In this document: positions 35,909 through 44,426 of the stretch, piece after piece | Position numbering within the stretch: the first letter of the stretch is position 1 | Layout: each line of letters starts with the position of its first letter | From: UBA4421 sp002470275 | Lineage (GTDB): Bacteria; Pseudomonadota; Gammaproteobacteria; Pseudomonadales; Azotimanducaceae | Reading direction: 5' to 3' | Length of the DNA: 64,000 nt | Assembly (NCBI GenBank): GCA_913052345.1 | Contig: CAJXDR010000001.1 | Location: 62,001-126,000 of the forward strand | The notes under the pieces: generated by a model | Databases searched by the model: none | The model's input: the letters and a program-made list of their open reading frames with translations, nothing else | What the model was told of the DNA's origin: nothing | Made by a program: the position numbers and the translations under genes

Positions 35909-37069
35909 CTATTCATCCTCAAGCCAGCGATCATTGTCTCGGCCCACCTCACCCGGTGATCGACTGGGGAGGAGACTATCGCCGTTGAGACGAAAGCCGA
36001 TGCCCGGTAAGGACACTGATCGCTCGGCCGACCCGACGGGTAGCGGTGCCAGCAGATCCCGGGCAGCCGGCTGACCCTCATCAATCACCTCTGAAAGTTG
36101 GCGAACGCGACTGGCCGGCACCCCTTCCGCATCGAGCCGCTGCTCCCACTCGTCCGCCGCAGCGGTTGCAAAGGTCTCTGTAAACAAGCGCCGCAGCGCG
36201 CCCTGATTTTGATGCCGCACCATGGGTTCCCGCCAGCGATCATCCTCTGCCCACTCAGGATGACCGAGCACTTTGCACAAGCTAACGAACTGCCGCTCGT
36301 TATTAGCCGCCAGCATGAGAAGCGCTCCGTCCCGGGTCGAGAAACAGCCAGATGAGGGGGCTCGACTGGCTGCCTCATTTCCAAGTTTGGGCAGGTCTTT
36401 CCCAGTGGTGGCCACGGTAACCAGATTATTGGCCATCAAGTTTAAGGCCGTATCCAGCATGCTAATGTCCACACATTGGCCCATACCGGTGCGCTCACGT
36501 TCTCGCAGCGCAGCGAGAATCGCAAAGGCAGCATTGAGTCCCGTGGCGTAGTCAACATAGGGGGCCCCAACCTTCACCGGCCCACTATCCTCGGCACCGG
36601 TGGTATGCATGATGCCACTCATGGCCTGCACGACATGGTCGTAGGCTGGTCGGTGTCCAATAGGCCCCTCTCCACCATAGGCAGAAATTGAGCAGTAGAT
36701 AATTTGATCTGCTGCCTGCTGCACCGCCGACGCCCCGAGTCCCAGGCGTTCCGCAACCCCGGGGCGGAAATTTTGCACGAAGACATCTGCATCGGCAGCC
36801 AATGCCAAAACCTTAGCCACGCTTCCGGGTGCCTTCAAATCAAGCTCTACACAGTCTTTATCTGCGTTTTGGGTACAGAAAGATAAGCCTAGACCCTGAG
36901 CCGAAAGATCTCTGACGCTGCCGCCATAGCGCGTTTGTTCGCCCCCCGGCGGCTCAATCTTGATCACTTGAGCACCCAGCAGTGCCAGTTGATACGTGCA
37001 GTAGGGCCCTGCGTAGACCTGCGTAAGATCGATAATGCGGATGCCAGCGAGTGGCGTCGGGCGAGCCAT
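35909..37069 (-). CDS. CaiB/BaiF family (class III) CoA-transferase
   Basis: A 386-residue family III CoA-transferase. It shows LAGIRIIDLTQVYAGPYCTY at the start, GAQVIKIEPPGGEQTR, and PYVDYATGLNA with the likely catalytic Asp that forms the acyl-anhydride. Such enzymes move CoA between carboxylic acids, for example in carnitine, bile-acid or aromatic degradation. It stands alone here, convergent with doxX and divergent from a membrane-protein operon, so no substrate clue is available. Confidence 0.92.
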   Translation of the reverse strand: MARPTPLAGIRIIDLTQVYAGPYCTYQLALLGAQVIKIEPPGGEQTRYGGSVRDLSAQGLGLSFCTQNADKDCVELDLKAPGSVAKVLALAADADVFVQNFRPGVAERLGLGASAVQQAADQIIYCSISAYGGEGPIGHRPAYDHVVQAMSGIMHTTGAEDSGPVKVGAPYVDYATGLNAAFAILAALRERERTGMGQCVDISMLDTALNLMANNLVTVATTGKDLPKLGNEAASRAPSSGCFSTRDGALLMLAANNERQFVSLCKVLGHPEWAEDDRWREPMVRHQNQGALRRLFTETFATAAADEWEQRLDAEGVPASRVRQLSEVIDEGQPAARDLLAPLPVGSAERSVSLPGIGFRLNGDSLLPSRSPGEVGRDNDRWLEDE

Positions 37070-37281
37070 GGCGCCTCCTTTATTGTTGACGATGCCTAAT
37101 CAGGAGCTTGGGCATCATCATCAGGCCAACCGGCGGCAATGAAAAGGCTGCAAGCCTCTTGATGCTTTGGAGCCGCCCAACCGAGGGATGAATTTTGGTA
37201 CGGCTTTATGCCAACTCTTAACGATGACAGCCGGGTCTGAGTCTCCTATCATTTATCCGGTTTGTTGGGGAGGGAGTAGGT

Positions 37282-37866
37282 ATGCTGAACGAGCTTTTAT
37301 TGTCGTTCGCACGTTGGCTGGATACGCACTCGTGGAGTACGCAGATTCATGAGAGCATTTATCTTTACGCCTGGATCGAAACAACGCATGTGCTGACGCT
37401 CATGGTCTTCCTGGGCATGCTGTGCATCATTGATTTGCGCATGCTTGGCCTGATCTTCCCTAGCGTCCCGGCCTCGACCGTGGCCCAGAAGCTCGACAGG
37501 CCCATGATGATAGGCTTTGCCGTGATGATGCTCACAGGCCTGCTTTTGTTCTACGCCATTCCGGTGCGCTCTACTCAAAGCATTTGGTTTCGGATAAAGG
37601 TTGTGCTGCTTCTGCTCGCCGCCGTGAATGCCTTCACATTTCGCGCTCGTATGCAGGCCTCCGTCGGGCGATGGGACCTGGACCTCAAGCCGCCTAAACA
37701 TATTCGCTACGCAGCGGGTGCTTCGCTCTTGCTATGGGCTGCCGTAGTCATTACCGGTCGCACCATCGCCTATGATTGGTTCGACTGCCATAAGGAACTG
37801 CCTTACGTGATGTATTGGGCTGCGGGCTGCGTCAACGAAATGGCCGCCCTGGACGCGGAACTTTAA
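37282..37866 (+). CDS. Membrane protein, DUF6644/DUF2214-like
   Basis: A 194-residue integral membrane protein with about four or five transmembrane segments. WIETTHVLTLMVFLGMLCIIDLRMLGL carries a His in one helix and an Asp-Leu-Arg at its end, the pattern shared with the next gene. A cysteine-containing tail (FDCHKELPYVMYWAAGC) follows. GGGAGGGAG precedes the ATG. The family name is recalled, not verified; heme or quinone contact by the conserved His is only a guess. Confidence 0.7.
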   Translation: MLNELLLSFARWLDTHSWSTQIHESIYLYAWIETTHVLTLMVFLGMLCIIDLRMLGLIFPSVPASTVAQKLDRPMMIGFAVMMLTGLLLFYAIPVRSTQSIWFRIKVVLLLLAAVNAFTFRARMQASVGRWDLDLKPPKHIRYAAGASLLLWAAVVITGRTIAYDWFDCHKELPYVMYWAAGCVNEMAALDAEL

Positions 37867-37879
37867 CTGGAGGAGCGCA

Positions 37880-38356
37880 GTGGATTTTTACCCTTTCTTT
37901 GACTGGCTGGACACCTCGCCCCTCGCCACGATCTCTAAAGCCTATGGCGGTGTTTTTGCCGTGGTTCAGATGCTTCATCTGCTGGGCATGTCTATGCTGG
38001 GCGGTATGGTTATCCTTGGTGACCTTCGACTCATGAACATCTTGATGAGGGAGACGCCCTCGGAGGTAATCATCGAGAATACTCAGAAATGGTTCGGCGT
38101 CGCCCTAGTCATGGTGGTTATCAGCGGCATCTTCATGAGTTCGGCGGTATCGCTGAAGCTTTATTACAATGAAATGTTCTGGGCAAAGATGAGCGCTCTA
38201 GCCGTTGGCGTGCTGTTTTTCTACTTTATCCGACGGCCCTTACTCAAATTCCCACATAGTCAGCTGAATCCCTGGACGTTGCGCACGGTGGCCATTTCCT
38301 CGCTCTTGATTTGGTTCACCGTCGCCGCCAGCGGACGCTGGATTGGTTTCTCATAG
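37880..38356 (+). CDS. Membrane protein paralogous to its upstream neighbour
   Basis: A 158-residue protein with four hydrophobic segments, starting at GTG 37880 after GGAGGAG. The segment MLHLLGMSMLGGMVILGDLRLMN repeats the His...Asp-Leu-Arg pattern of the upstream protein, and the C-terminal LIWFTVAASGRWIGFS parallels its LLWAAVVITGR. The two are probably paralogues acting together in the membrane. Only 13 bp separate the genes. Function is unknown. Confidence 0.7.
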   Translation: MDFYPFFDWLDTSPLATISKAYGGVFAVVQMLHLLGMSMLGGMVILGDLRLMNILMRETPSEVIIENTQKWFGVALVMVVISGIFMSSAVSLKLYYNEMFWAKMSALAVGVLFFYFIRRPLLKFPHSQLNPWTLRTVAISSLLIWFTVAASGRWIGFS

Positions 38357-38371
38357 TTAGGAGGGCGAACC

Positions 38372-38503
38372 ATGAACCGTCAAAAATTCTATGAACGACT
38401 GGCCGTTGGCGCCGGCCTCATGATCATCGTTGCAGGCCTCCTTTTCTGGGCCGCCCAGATACAGGATGTAATCGAGCTCCTGGAACTCGCCTATGGCGAA
38501 TGA
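38372..38503 (+). CDS. 43-residue single-pass membrane mini-protein
   Basis: ATG at 38372 follows TAGGAGGG with ideal spacing, and the frame ends at TGA 38501-38503. The peptide has a charged start (MNRQKFYERL), one hydrophobic helix (GAGLMIIVAGLLFWAA) and an acidic tail (DVIELLELAYGE). It lies 15 bp after the second membrane gene and is likely the third member of that operon, perhaps a small subunit. Confidence 0.65.
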   Translation: MNRQKFYERLAVGAGLMIIVAGLLFWAAQIQDVIELLELAYGE

Positions 38504-38551
38504 GCAGCCCTGTGTTCTGTCCGCCCTTTCATTACGCCGAGCAGGTACCCC

Positions 38552-38920
38552 ATGTCAGAAGCCATCGTTGAAATCAGAGACTACACAATCGAACCCGAGC
38601 ATTTCCAAGCCTACCGAGACTGGGCCACCGAATTTGCGGCACCGTGGCTCAGGGCAAATTTAGACCTAATCGATTTTTGGATGGACGTGGGCCTGGAGGC
38701 TGAAGTCAGCGGCAGCAACCCTCGGGTATCGGAAAACGGCCAACCCAACGTCACCTGGATCATTCGCTGGGCCAGCAAGGCGGAACGCGACGCAAACTTT
38801 CGCAAGACTATGGGCAGGGAGGAATGGAAGGCCATCTGGGCCTTGCACCCCTGTCCCAACGGCTATCTTCAGATGAACGCTCGTTTTTTAAGGAGCAGTG
38901 CCCTCCTTCAGGCAGGCTGA
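38552..38920 (+). CDS. NIPSNAP-like dimeric alpha-beta barrel protein
   Basis: A 122-residue cytoplasmic protein. IVEIRDYTIEPEHFQAYRDW, the Trp-rich middle and TWIIRWASKAERD give the NIPSNAP/ferredoxin-like strand-helix-strand pattern, and WKAIWALHPCPNGYLQ follows. No catalytic residue can be named. It is co-directional with the membrane-protein genes and 48 bp downstream of the mini-protein, so it may belong to that unit. Confidence 0.7.
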   Translation: MSEAIVEIRDYTIEPEHFQAYRDWATEFAAPWLRANLDLIDFWMDVGLEAEVSGSNPRVSENGQPNVTWIIRWASKAERDANFRKTMGREEWKAIWALHPCPNGYLQMNARFLRSSALLQAG

Positions 38921-38926
38921 CGCCGA

Positions 38927-40045
38927 TCACCGACCCAGCGCGGTCAGTACGTCCTGCAAAACCTCGCGAATGGCCGCGTTGGAAAAATGCTCGCGGTAAA
39001 TTTCATGGGCTCGCCCCGCATAAAAATTCGGCTTTGCGCTCAACGTCTCGAGGGTGTCGGCGATGACTGCCGCAAGTTCAGCAGGTGCAGCCGGCTCGGT
39101 CCAAATCAGTCCCCTGGCCTGGTCTGCCCTAAGCCTTTCCTCAAGCGCGTCAGGGTAGGCGTCACCGCGCATGGTGATCACCGGGCGATCGCACGCTAGC
39201 GCCTGATAAACTTTGTTGGGTATCACGCGCCGGGCTTTCTCTCCATCACCAAAAACGCCAAGGCAGATATCACTGCGTCGAATACGTGATCCCAGAGCCT
39301 GTAGCGGTATCCAGTCCTCAAAGCCGACCAAGAGTGAGGAATTATCCAGGCCTGACAGCAAGTCTTCACAAGCCGCTCGGTCAGGACCGTCACCGAGAAA
39401 GGTCAAACGACAGCGCGGGCCATCATATAGCTGTGCTGCCCTGGCGATGGTAGTGGCGCCCTGCAGGGAGATAAACGTACCTAGAAACAGCAGCTCTGGC
39501 GGTTGCTCGGTCTCGGCCGATTGCTGCGTTGACGTATCCGGAAAGAAAAGAGTCTCCTCGGCGGAGACGGGTATCACTGAGAGCCTGTCCTCGGGATACC
39601 CCAATGTTTCAGCAAAATAGGCGCTATGGCAGCGCGTATCGGCGATCAGGTGATCTGCCAGCGCGAAGCGGCTGCGTTCCCAGTTGAGCAGTCTTTGTGC
39701 TCGGGCCGACGGGGCCTGAAATTTCCGCCGCTCATTAACCTGCTTGTCGTAGGCGCTGATCAGTGGGTCAAAAACGACGGGAATGCCGCGCGCATGCGCC
39801 CAACGAGCCGCAGCACCCAGGTCTCGCTGGCGGAAGCAAGGCACCCAAACCAAGTCTACCTGCCCAAAAGCACGCAGATTGGCTTCAACACTAGCCAGTG
39901 CCGAGACTTTGGGCTGAAACGGGATAACCCGACATCCCATATCCTGCAGTATGCGAATTATCGTTCTATTGCGCGGATAGTCAGGTCCATAGTTACCGTG
40001 ACGCCCCCACCACAATATTGTCTGGTTCGCTATCGCCTCAGACAT
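38927..40045 (-). CDS. Glycosyltransferase (GT-B fold, family 4-like)
   Basis: A 372-residue GT-B glycosyltransferase. An N-terminal acceptor domain carries WWGRHGNYGPDYPRNR. A C-terminal donor domain shows LLFLGTFISLQGATTIARAA and, near the end, RRVIPNKVYQALACDRPVI, the EX7E-like nucleotide-sugar region with Lys-Val-Tyr-Gln. It probably adds a sugar to a cell-surface glycan. It begins 3 bp after the stop of the methyltransferase gene on the same strand, in a three-gene cluster with a YrbL-like protein. Confidence 0.85.
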   Translation of the reverse strand: MSEAIANQTILWWGRHGNYGPDYPRNRTIIRILQDMGCRVIPFQPKVSALASVEANLRAFGQVDLVWVPCFRQRDLGAAARWAHARGIPVVFDPLISAYDKQVNERRKFQAPSARAQRLLNWERSRFALADHLIADTRCHSAYFAETLGYPEDRLSVIPVSAEETLFFPDTSTQQSAETEQPPELLFLGTFISLQGATTIARAAQLYDGPRCRLTFLGDGPDRAACEDLLSGLDNSSLLVGFEDWIPLQALGSRIRRSDICLGVFGDGEKARRVIPNKVYQALACDRPVITMRGDAYPDALEERLRADQARGLIWTEPAAPAELAAVIADTLETLSAKPNFYAGRAHEIYREHFSNAAIREVLQDVLTALGR

Positions 40046-40048
40046 GGT

Positions 40049-40804
40049 TCAACAGGGTCGAGCTGCTTTTCGGCAGACGGGAATCAGATCGCCAAATCTT
40101 TGATCTCCCATTCGCAACGGAAAATCCGCTTTTGAGGTCAGCTCAAGAAAGAAATGCAGGGCCTCGTCGTAGTCCGCAGCACTGCACAGCGTCACCTCCT
40201 CAAAATAGGGGCGATAGCGCTCGTAATAATCTGGGCCTGGTTCGTGGGGCATTTTTAACTCAGCGTCTAGAATGTTAGGACGTCGCGTTCGCTGATGCAG
40301 CAGGGGCACCGGCAGCAGCGCGATCCCTCCGGGTTTAAGCACCCGGGCGACCTCTTTAATACCCGCGATATCGTCCTCCACATATTGCAGCACATGGGAA
40401 CTGAGAACCAGATCAAAACGCTCTGCAGCAAAGGGCAGCGTCCGTATATCGAGCTGGATATCCACATTGGTTCTGTTCAGGTCAGCGGTGAGGTAAGCGC
40501 CTACCTGAGCTTTCAAGCGGTCGGCAATACAGGGCTCTGGTGCCATATGCAGCACGGACAAATCCTGCCGCCGGTGCTCGGGAAAGACTTCCTGCAGAAC
40601 CTGCCACTGAAATCGATGCCGCTCCATAGCGCTACAGCGAGGGCATTTAGCGTTTAGCCGAGAGCGAACTTTCTTACGCGCGCGCTTATCTATAAAGGGC
40701 CCCCTGTAATTGCAGATGACACAGTGAAATCGCTGCTTCGATGGATGCGTGAGCGGATAGACGAAACTTTTCCACCACCCCTTAACCCGCCTGAGGCTTA
40801 ACAT
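40049..40804 (-). CDS. SAM-dependent methyltransferase with N-terminal zinc ribbon
   Basis: A 251-residue class I methyltransferase. Cys28, Cys31, Cys54 and Cys57 (CVIC and CPRC) form a likely zinc ribbon. The methyltransferase domain has LHMAPEPCIADRL, DIRTLPFAAERFDLVLSSHVL and VARVLKPGGIALLPVP. Such proteins lie in surface-polysaccharide clusters and may methylate a sugar. It overlaps the upstream YrbL-like gene by 7 bp and is almost continuous with the glycosyltransferase gene. Confidence 0.82.
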   Translation of the reverse strand: MLSLRRVKGWWKSFVYPLTHPSKQRFHCVICNYRGPFIDKRARKKVRSRLNAKCPRCSAMERHRFQWQVLQEVFPEHRRQDLSVLHMAPEPCIADRLKAQVGAYLTADLNRTNVDIQLDIRTLPFAAERFDLVLSSHVLQYVEDDIAGIKEVARVLKPGGIALLPVPLLHQRTRRPNILDAELKMPHEPGPDYYERYRPYFEEVTLCSAADYDEALHFFLELTSKADFPLRMGDQRFGDLIPVCRKAARPC

Positions 40805-41550
40805 TCCTCACGCCCCCTTGCTCTGCCGCTGGGGGCTCGCCGCCAACGAGGCCTCGCGTAGCGATGGAATTTAGCTTCTGCAGTCTGCCAGGACTCTAGG
40901 CGACTCCCGGTTTCCCAGGCCAGACGATGCTCAAACCATCGAATGCGTTTTTCTACATGGCGACGAGACAATAGAGTGCTATGTTTCGCTAGCGGCAGCA
41001 ACGTGGCCAGCCCGATACCATCTATCAGGATCAAGCGCAGCTCACGGTCTAAGTCGGCAACGACTAAATTGTGCGGCAAAAGATTCTTTGTCAGCACCAG
41101 GGAGCTTCTCAGAAATGCACAAAACTCATCCAAGGCCTCATCGATCTCGGGTGTTCGCCCGTGATGCTTAAGATACTGCTCCAGCGTAGGCGCAGCATCG
41201 CCAGAGGGATCAGCAAAGAAGTCCGAAATTAATGCAGGTCCAAGATTTGTTTCAACCCACCCATAGCAGCGCGGCAGATGACGCCAGAGTTCTGGCCCAC
41301 CCGTCCTGATCGCCGGCTGCTGGAAGGCATAAAACTCCTGCCAGTTATCATCAAAGTGTTTTTCCCGCCGCAGACGTTTGTAGAGCGGTGCTTGTCCTCG
41401 CAAACGACCCGCCCTGCCCGCCCGATTGATTTTAATGCACAGGCCGCTGTCGTCGGGGTGGCGGAAGCACAGCCTATTATCGCCGATAGCAAACGGTTGT
41501 TTTTCGCTGAGATCTAAAAATGGCAGATTACTGACTTGCATGGTGTCCAA
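40798..41550 (-). CDS. YrbL-like kinase-fold protein
   Basis: A 250-residue protein of the YrbL/PhoP-network type. It starts LSEKQPFAIGDNRLCFRHPDD, has YGWVETNLGPALISDFF in the middle, and LLPHNLVVADLD...LILIDGIG in the positions of a kinase catalytic loop (His-Asn) and DFG-like Asp. A TTG at 41550 with AGGGG seven bases upstream is the best-supported start; an ATG at 41541 is the alternative. The role is probably phosphorylation linked to the glycan genes it overlaps. The C-terminus is Arg-rich. Confidence 0.8.
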   Translation of the reverse strand: MDTMQVSNLPFLDLSEKQPFAIGDNRLCFRHPDDSGLCIKINRAGRAGRLRGQAPLYKRLRREKHFDDNWQEFYAFQQPAIRTGGPELWRHLPRCYGWVETNLGPALISDFFADPSGDAAPTLEQYLKHHGRTPEIDEALDEFCAFLRSSLVLTKNLLPHNLVVADLDRELRLILIDGIGLATLLPLAKHSTLLSRRHVEKRIRWFEHRLAWETGSRLESWQTAEAKFHRYARPRWRRAPSGRARGREEC

Positions 41551-41684
41551 ATGCTAACCCCTGGGGGGACTTGGCAAAGGCGACCACTTCTCAATTTGCC
41601 TATTTGTCTGGCGCCCGACCAACCCGGGTGAGGTTTTGTGCAGGCTATGCCACCATTCAAGGCCTGTGATCTGGAGGGTTTCAC

Positions 41685-43157
41685 ATGCATCCACTCGACC
41701 TTGCCGTGGTCGTGGTTTATCTCGGCATCATCGCAACCATTGGTCTACGTCAGGCGCGCCGCGTGAAGGATGCTAGAGACTATTTCTTGGCCGGACGGTC
41801 CCTGACCTGGTGGGTTATTGGTCTTTCTATCATTGGCACCAACATCGATACCAACAGCTACATGGGCGCGGCAGGCAATGCCTACGATGTGGGCATCGCC
41901 CAGGCTAATTTCGAATGGATCGGTGCGATTCCAGCCATGATCCTCGCCTCCCTGGTCTTCATCCCGCTTTACTGGAGAGCAGGCGTCTACTCGATTCCCG
42001 AGTATCTCGGACTCCGCTATCGCCAAGAAGTTCGTGTGATCGCTGCGCTCATCGCCAGTCTGTTTGCCGTTTTCGCTCTAGGCGTCGCCATGTGGGCTCT
42101 GGCACTGACGCTGGAGACCTATCTGGGTTGGCCGATTTGGCTGGGGGTCTTGGTATCAGGAAGCGTCGTCGGCCTATACAGCGTGACCGGGGGACTGGCA
42201 GCGGTGGCGATGACCGATGCTATCCAGGTCTCAATCATGTTTGCCTGCGGCCTAATCATCGTCTTCTTGGGCATCAGCCAGGCGGGTGGTCTCGCCACCT
42301 TCGCCGATACGTTCACCAGCCAACACCCGCAGCATATCCAGGCCTATCTGCCGGGCGATCATGAAAGTTTTCCCTGGCATGGCGTCATCCTTGGATTGGG
42401 CTTTGTACTCTCGCCAGCCTATTGGGTCGGGGGCCAGGCGATTCTGCAAAGAACCCTCGGGGCACGAAGCCAGTGGGATGCCAGTGCGTCCATGATGTTT
42501 GCCGCCCTGGCGAAGCTGTTCATACCGCTGCTCATCGTGTTTCCTGGAATGCTGGCGCTGGCCATGCAGGCGGATCTCGCCTACCCGGATATGGCCCTTC
42601 CCTGGGTGATCAAGAATGTTCTGCCTGTAGGCGTATCGGGCCTTATGTTCGTGGCCATTATTGCCGCCCTGCAGTCGTCTATCGACTCAGGCATCAATGC
42701 CACGGCGCTGATGATTACGCGTGACATTCGTCATGTCTTGATCAAGCACCACGACCCCGACGCCGACCTTCAGGTAGGCCGCGCCCTAACCCTGATCATC
42801 CTGCTGGGCGCCATGGTGGTCGCCCCCTTTGTCGGCCAACTGGGCAGTATTTATACGGTGGTCCAACAAGGCCTCTCCCTATTTCAGGGCCCCATGCTGG
42901 CCTTGCTGCTGCTGGGTGCTCTAACCCGATGGGCCACCCCCAAGGCGGGTTTATGGACGCTGGTGACCGGCGTTTTCGTTGCCGCTACGCTGCTCCTCGG
43001 AGCCGACGTCAGCATGCTCTATGTGGCTTTTCTTAGTTTTTGCTACAGCCTGGCGGCGCTGCTGGCGTTTAGCCAGATCACCACACCGCTGCCCCCCGAG
43101 CAGCTAGATCAGGTCACCTATTTGCCGCTCCGGACGCGCGGGGAGGTGTCCCCGTGA
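41685..43157 (+). CDS. Sodium:solute symporter family protein
   Basis: A 490-residue protein with about thirteen hydrophobic segments. RVKDARDYFLAGRSLTWWVIGLSIIGTNI is the classic SSS start with the GRSL motif. YSVTGGLAAVAMTDAIQVSIMF is the sodium-solute core signature, and IIAALQSSIDSGINATALMITRDI supplies the Na2-site Ser residues. The substrate is unknown. CTGGAGGG precedes the ATG, and the gene overlaps a small membrane-protein frame at its stop. Confidence 0.92.
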   Translation: MHPLDLAVVVVYLGIIATIGLRQARRVKDARDYFLAGRSLTWWVIGLSIIGTNIDTNSYMGAAGNAYDVGIAQANFEWIGAIPAMILASLVFIPLYWRAGVYSIPEYLGLRYRQEVRVIAALIASLFAVFALGVAMWALALTLETYLGWPIWLGVLVSGSVVGLYSVTGGLAAVAMTDAIQVSIMFACGLIIVFLGISQAGGLATFADTFTSQHPQHIQAYLPGDHESFPWHGVILGLGFVLSPAYWVGGQAILQRTLGARSQWDASASMMFAALAKLFIPLLIVFPGMLALAMQADLAYPDMALPWVIKNVLPVGVSGLMFVAIIAALQSSIDSGINATALMITRDIRHVLIKHHDPDADLQVGRALTLIILLGAMVVAPFVGQLGSIYTVVQQGLSLFQGPMLALLLLGALTRWATPKAGLWTLVTGVFVAATLLLGADVSMLYVAFLSFCYSLAALLAFSQITTPLPPEQLDQVTYLPLRTRGEVSP

Positions 43158-43348
43158 TGCCGCTATCAGCCGAGTGGGCTGGCGTGATTTCTATGGTGCT
43201 GTTTGTGTTCCTGGGCGTTTTGGTCTGGCGCGTACCAAGAGACCGAATCTATCGGCAGGCACCCAGCCAGGCGCCGTGGAGAGACCTCCGCCTTTGGGCA
43301 ACCCTCATCATTATCATCCAGCTGACGATCTACACATTGTTTACCTAG
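43154..43348 (+). CDS. Small two-helix membrane protein paired with the symporter
   Basis: A 64-residue protein (GTG 43154 or ATG 43157) overlapping the symporter stop. One hydrophobic helix (ISMVLFVFLGVLVW), a basic loop with PRDRIYRQ and a second helix (LWATLIIIIQLTIYTLF) fit a small accessory subunit. Small partners such as the DUF3311 type accompany other SSS symporters; this one is not clearly of that family. Translational coupling is likely. Confidence 0.7.
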   Translation: MMPLSAEWAGVISMVLFVFLGVLVWRVPRDRIYRQAPSQAPWRDLRLWATLIIIIQLTIYTLFT

Positions 43349-43413
43349 CCAACCGCCAAGCGGAGCCAGTGTCGGCTATACAATGCGTGCCCGCCAAGAG
43401 ATAATTAGCGGCT

Positions 43414-43442
43414 TTGTTCAGTTAAAGCCAAGAAAATATACA
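43414..43442 (+). promoter_or_regulatory. Sigma-70-like promoter before the MoxR gene
   Basis: TTGTTC (43414-43419) and TATACA (43437-43442) are separated by 17 bp. The predicted transcript start would lie very close to the ATG at 43455, giving a very short leader, so the site may be weak or fortuitous. Confidence 0.35.
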
Positions 43443-43454
43443 GTAAGGAAAACT

Positions 43455-44417
43455 ATGGCCGAGCAGCAGGCGGAAACAGTGGCGGAGATAGATAAGATAG
43501 CGGCTTCAGTCTCTTCACTGCGGCAATCCTTCGAGGCGCACCGATATATCTGTAGCGATCAGATCGCTACAGCGGTTTTCTTGGCCTACCAGCTGCGAAA
43601 GCCGATTCTTATCGAGGGCCCACCGGGCGTCGGAAAGACGGAACTTGCCAAAACCGCAGCGGAGATGTTTGCTCTGCCGCTGATTCGACTTCAATGCTAC
43701 GAAGGCCTGGATGAGTCCAAGGCCATTTACGAATGGAAGTACGGTAAACAGCTTCTCTATACGCAGATCCTAAAGCAGGCCCTGGACGAGGTGCTGGCTG
43801 GCGCTCAAGGGTTTACCGCCTCTGTGCAAAAGCTACATGCCTTTGGCGACATCTTCTTTTCCGAGGAATTTCTGGAACCCAGACCGCTGCTCAAAGCCCT
43901 CAAAGAGGAAGACGGCTGCGTTTTACTCATCGATGAGATCGACAAGGCCGACCATGAATTCGAATCTCTGCTGCTTGAAATTCTGTCAGATTTTCAGGTG
44001 TCTATTCCCGAAATTGGCACCGTCAAGGCGGTCTCGGAACCCCCCCTGGTGTTCCTCACATCCAATAACACGCGTGAAATTTCCGATGCCTTAAAACGCC
44101 GGTGCCTGCACCTGTATATCCCGTTCCCAGAGCCGGATATTGAGCAACGCATTATCGCCGCCCGGGTACCCGAAATTCCGCCCGAGCTGCAGCGCCAGCT
44201 GGTGGCCTTTATCCAGGAGCTTCGCACCCTGGACCTCAAAAAAATGCCCGCTATCTCAGAGACCATTGATTGGGCCCGCACCCTGGTCTTGCTGCATGCC
44301 GAATCTCTGGACCCCAAACTGGTCAGCGACACGTTAAACGTCATCCTTAAGTTCCAGGAGGATATTGATAGCGTCGCCTCTGAGGTCAACGCGCTGACCG
44401 CCAAGATCGCCAAATAA
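43455..44417 (+). CDS. MoxR/CoxD-type AAA+ ATPase
   Basis: A 320-residue AAA+ ATPase from MAEQQAETVAEI, with AAGGA upstream. Walker A is GPPGVGKT (residues 55-62), Walker B LLIDEIDK (157-164), sensor-1 TSNNTRE and the arginine finger ALKRRC. It is the MoxR partner that works with VWA proteins as a chaperone, for instance in CO-dehydrogenase maturation (CoxD). No CO-dehydrogenase gene is in the window. The VWA gene follows by 9 bp. Confidence 0.88.
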   Translation: MAEQQAETVAEIDKIAASVSSLRQSFEAHRYICSDQIATAVFLAYQLRKPILIEGPPGVGKTELAKTAAEMFALPLIRLQCYEGLDESKAIYEWKYGKQLLYTQILKQALDEVLAGAQGFTASVQKLHAFGDIFFSEEFLEPRPLLKALKEEDGCVLLIDEIDKADHEFESLLLEILSDFQVSIPEIGTVKAVSEPPLVFLTSNNTREISDALKRRCLHLYIPFPEPDIEQRIIAARVPEIPPELQRQLVAFIQELRTLDLKKMPAISETIDWARTLVLLHAESLDPKLVSDTLNVILKFQEDIDSVASEVNALTAKIAK

Positions 44418-44426
44418 ACGGGCATC

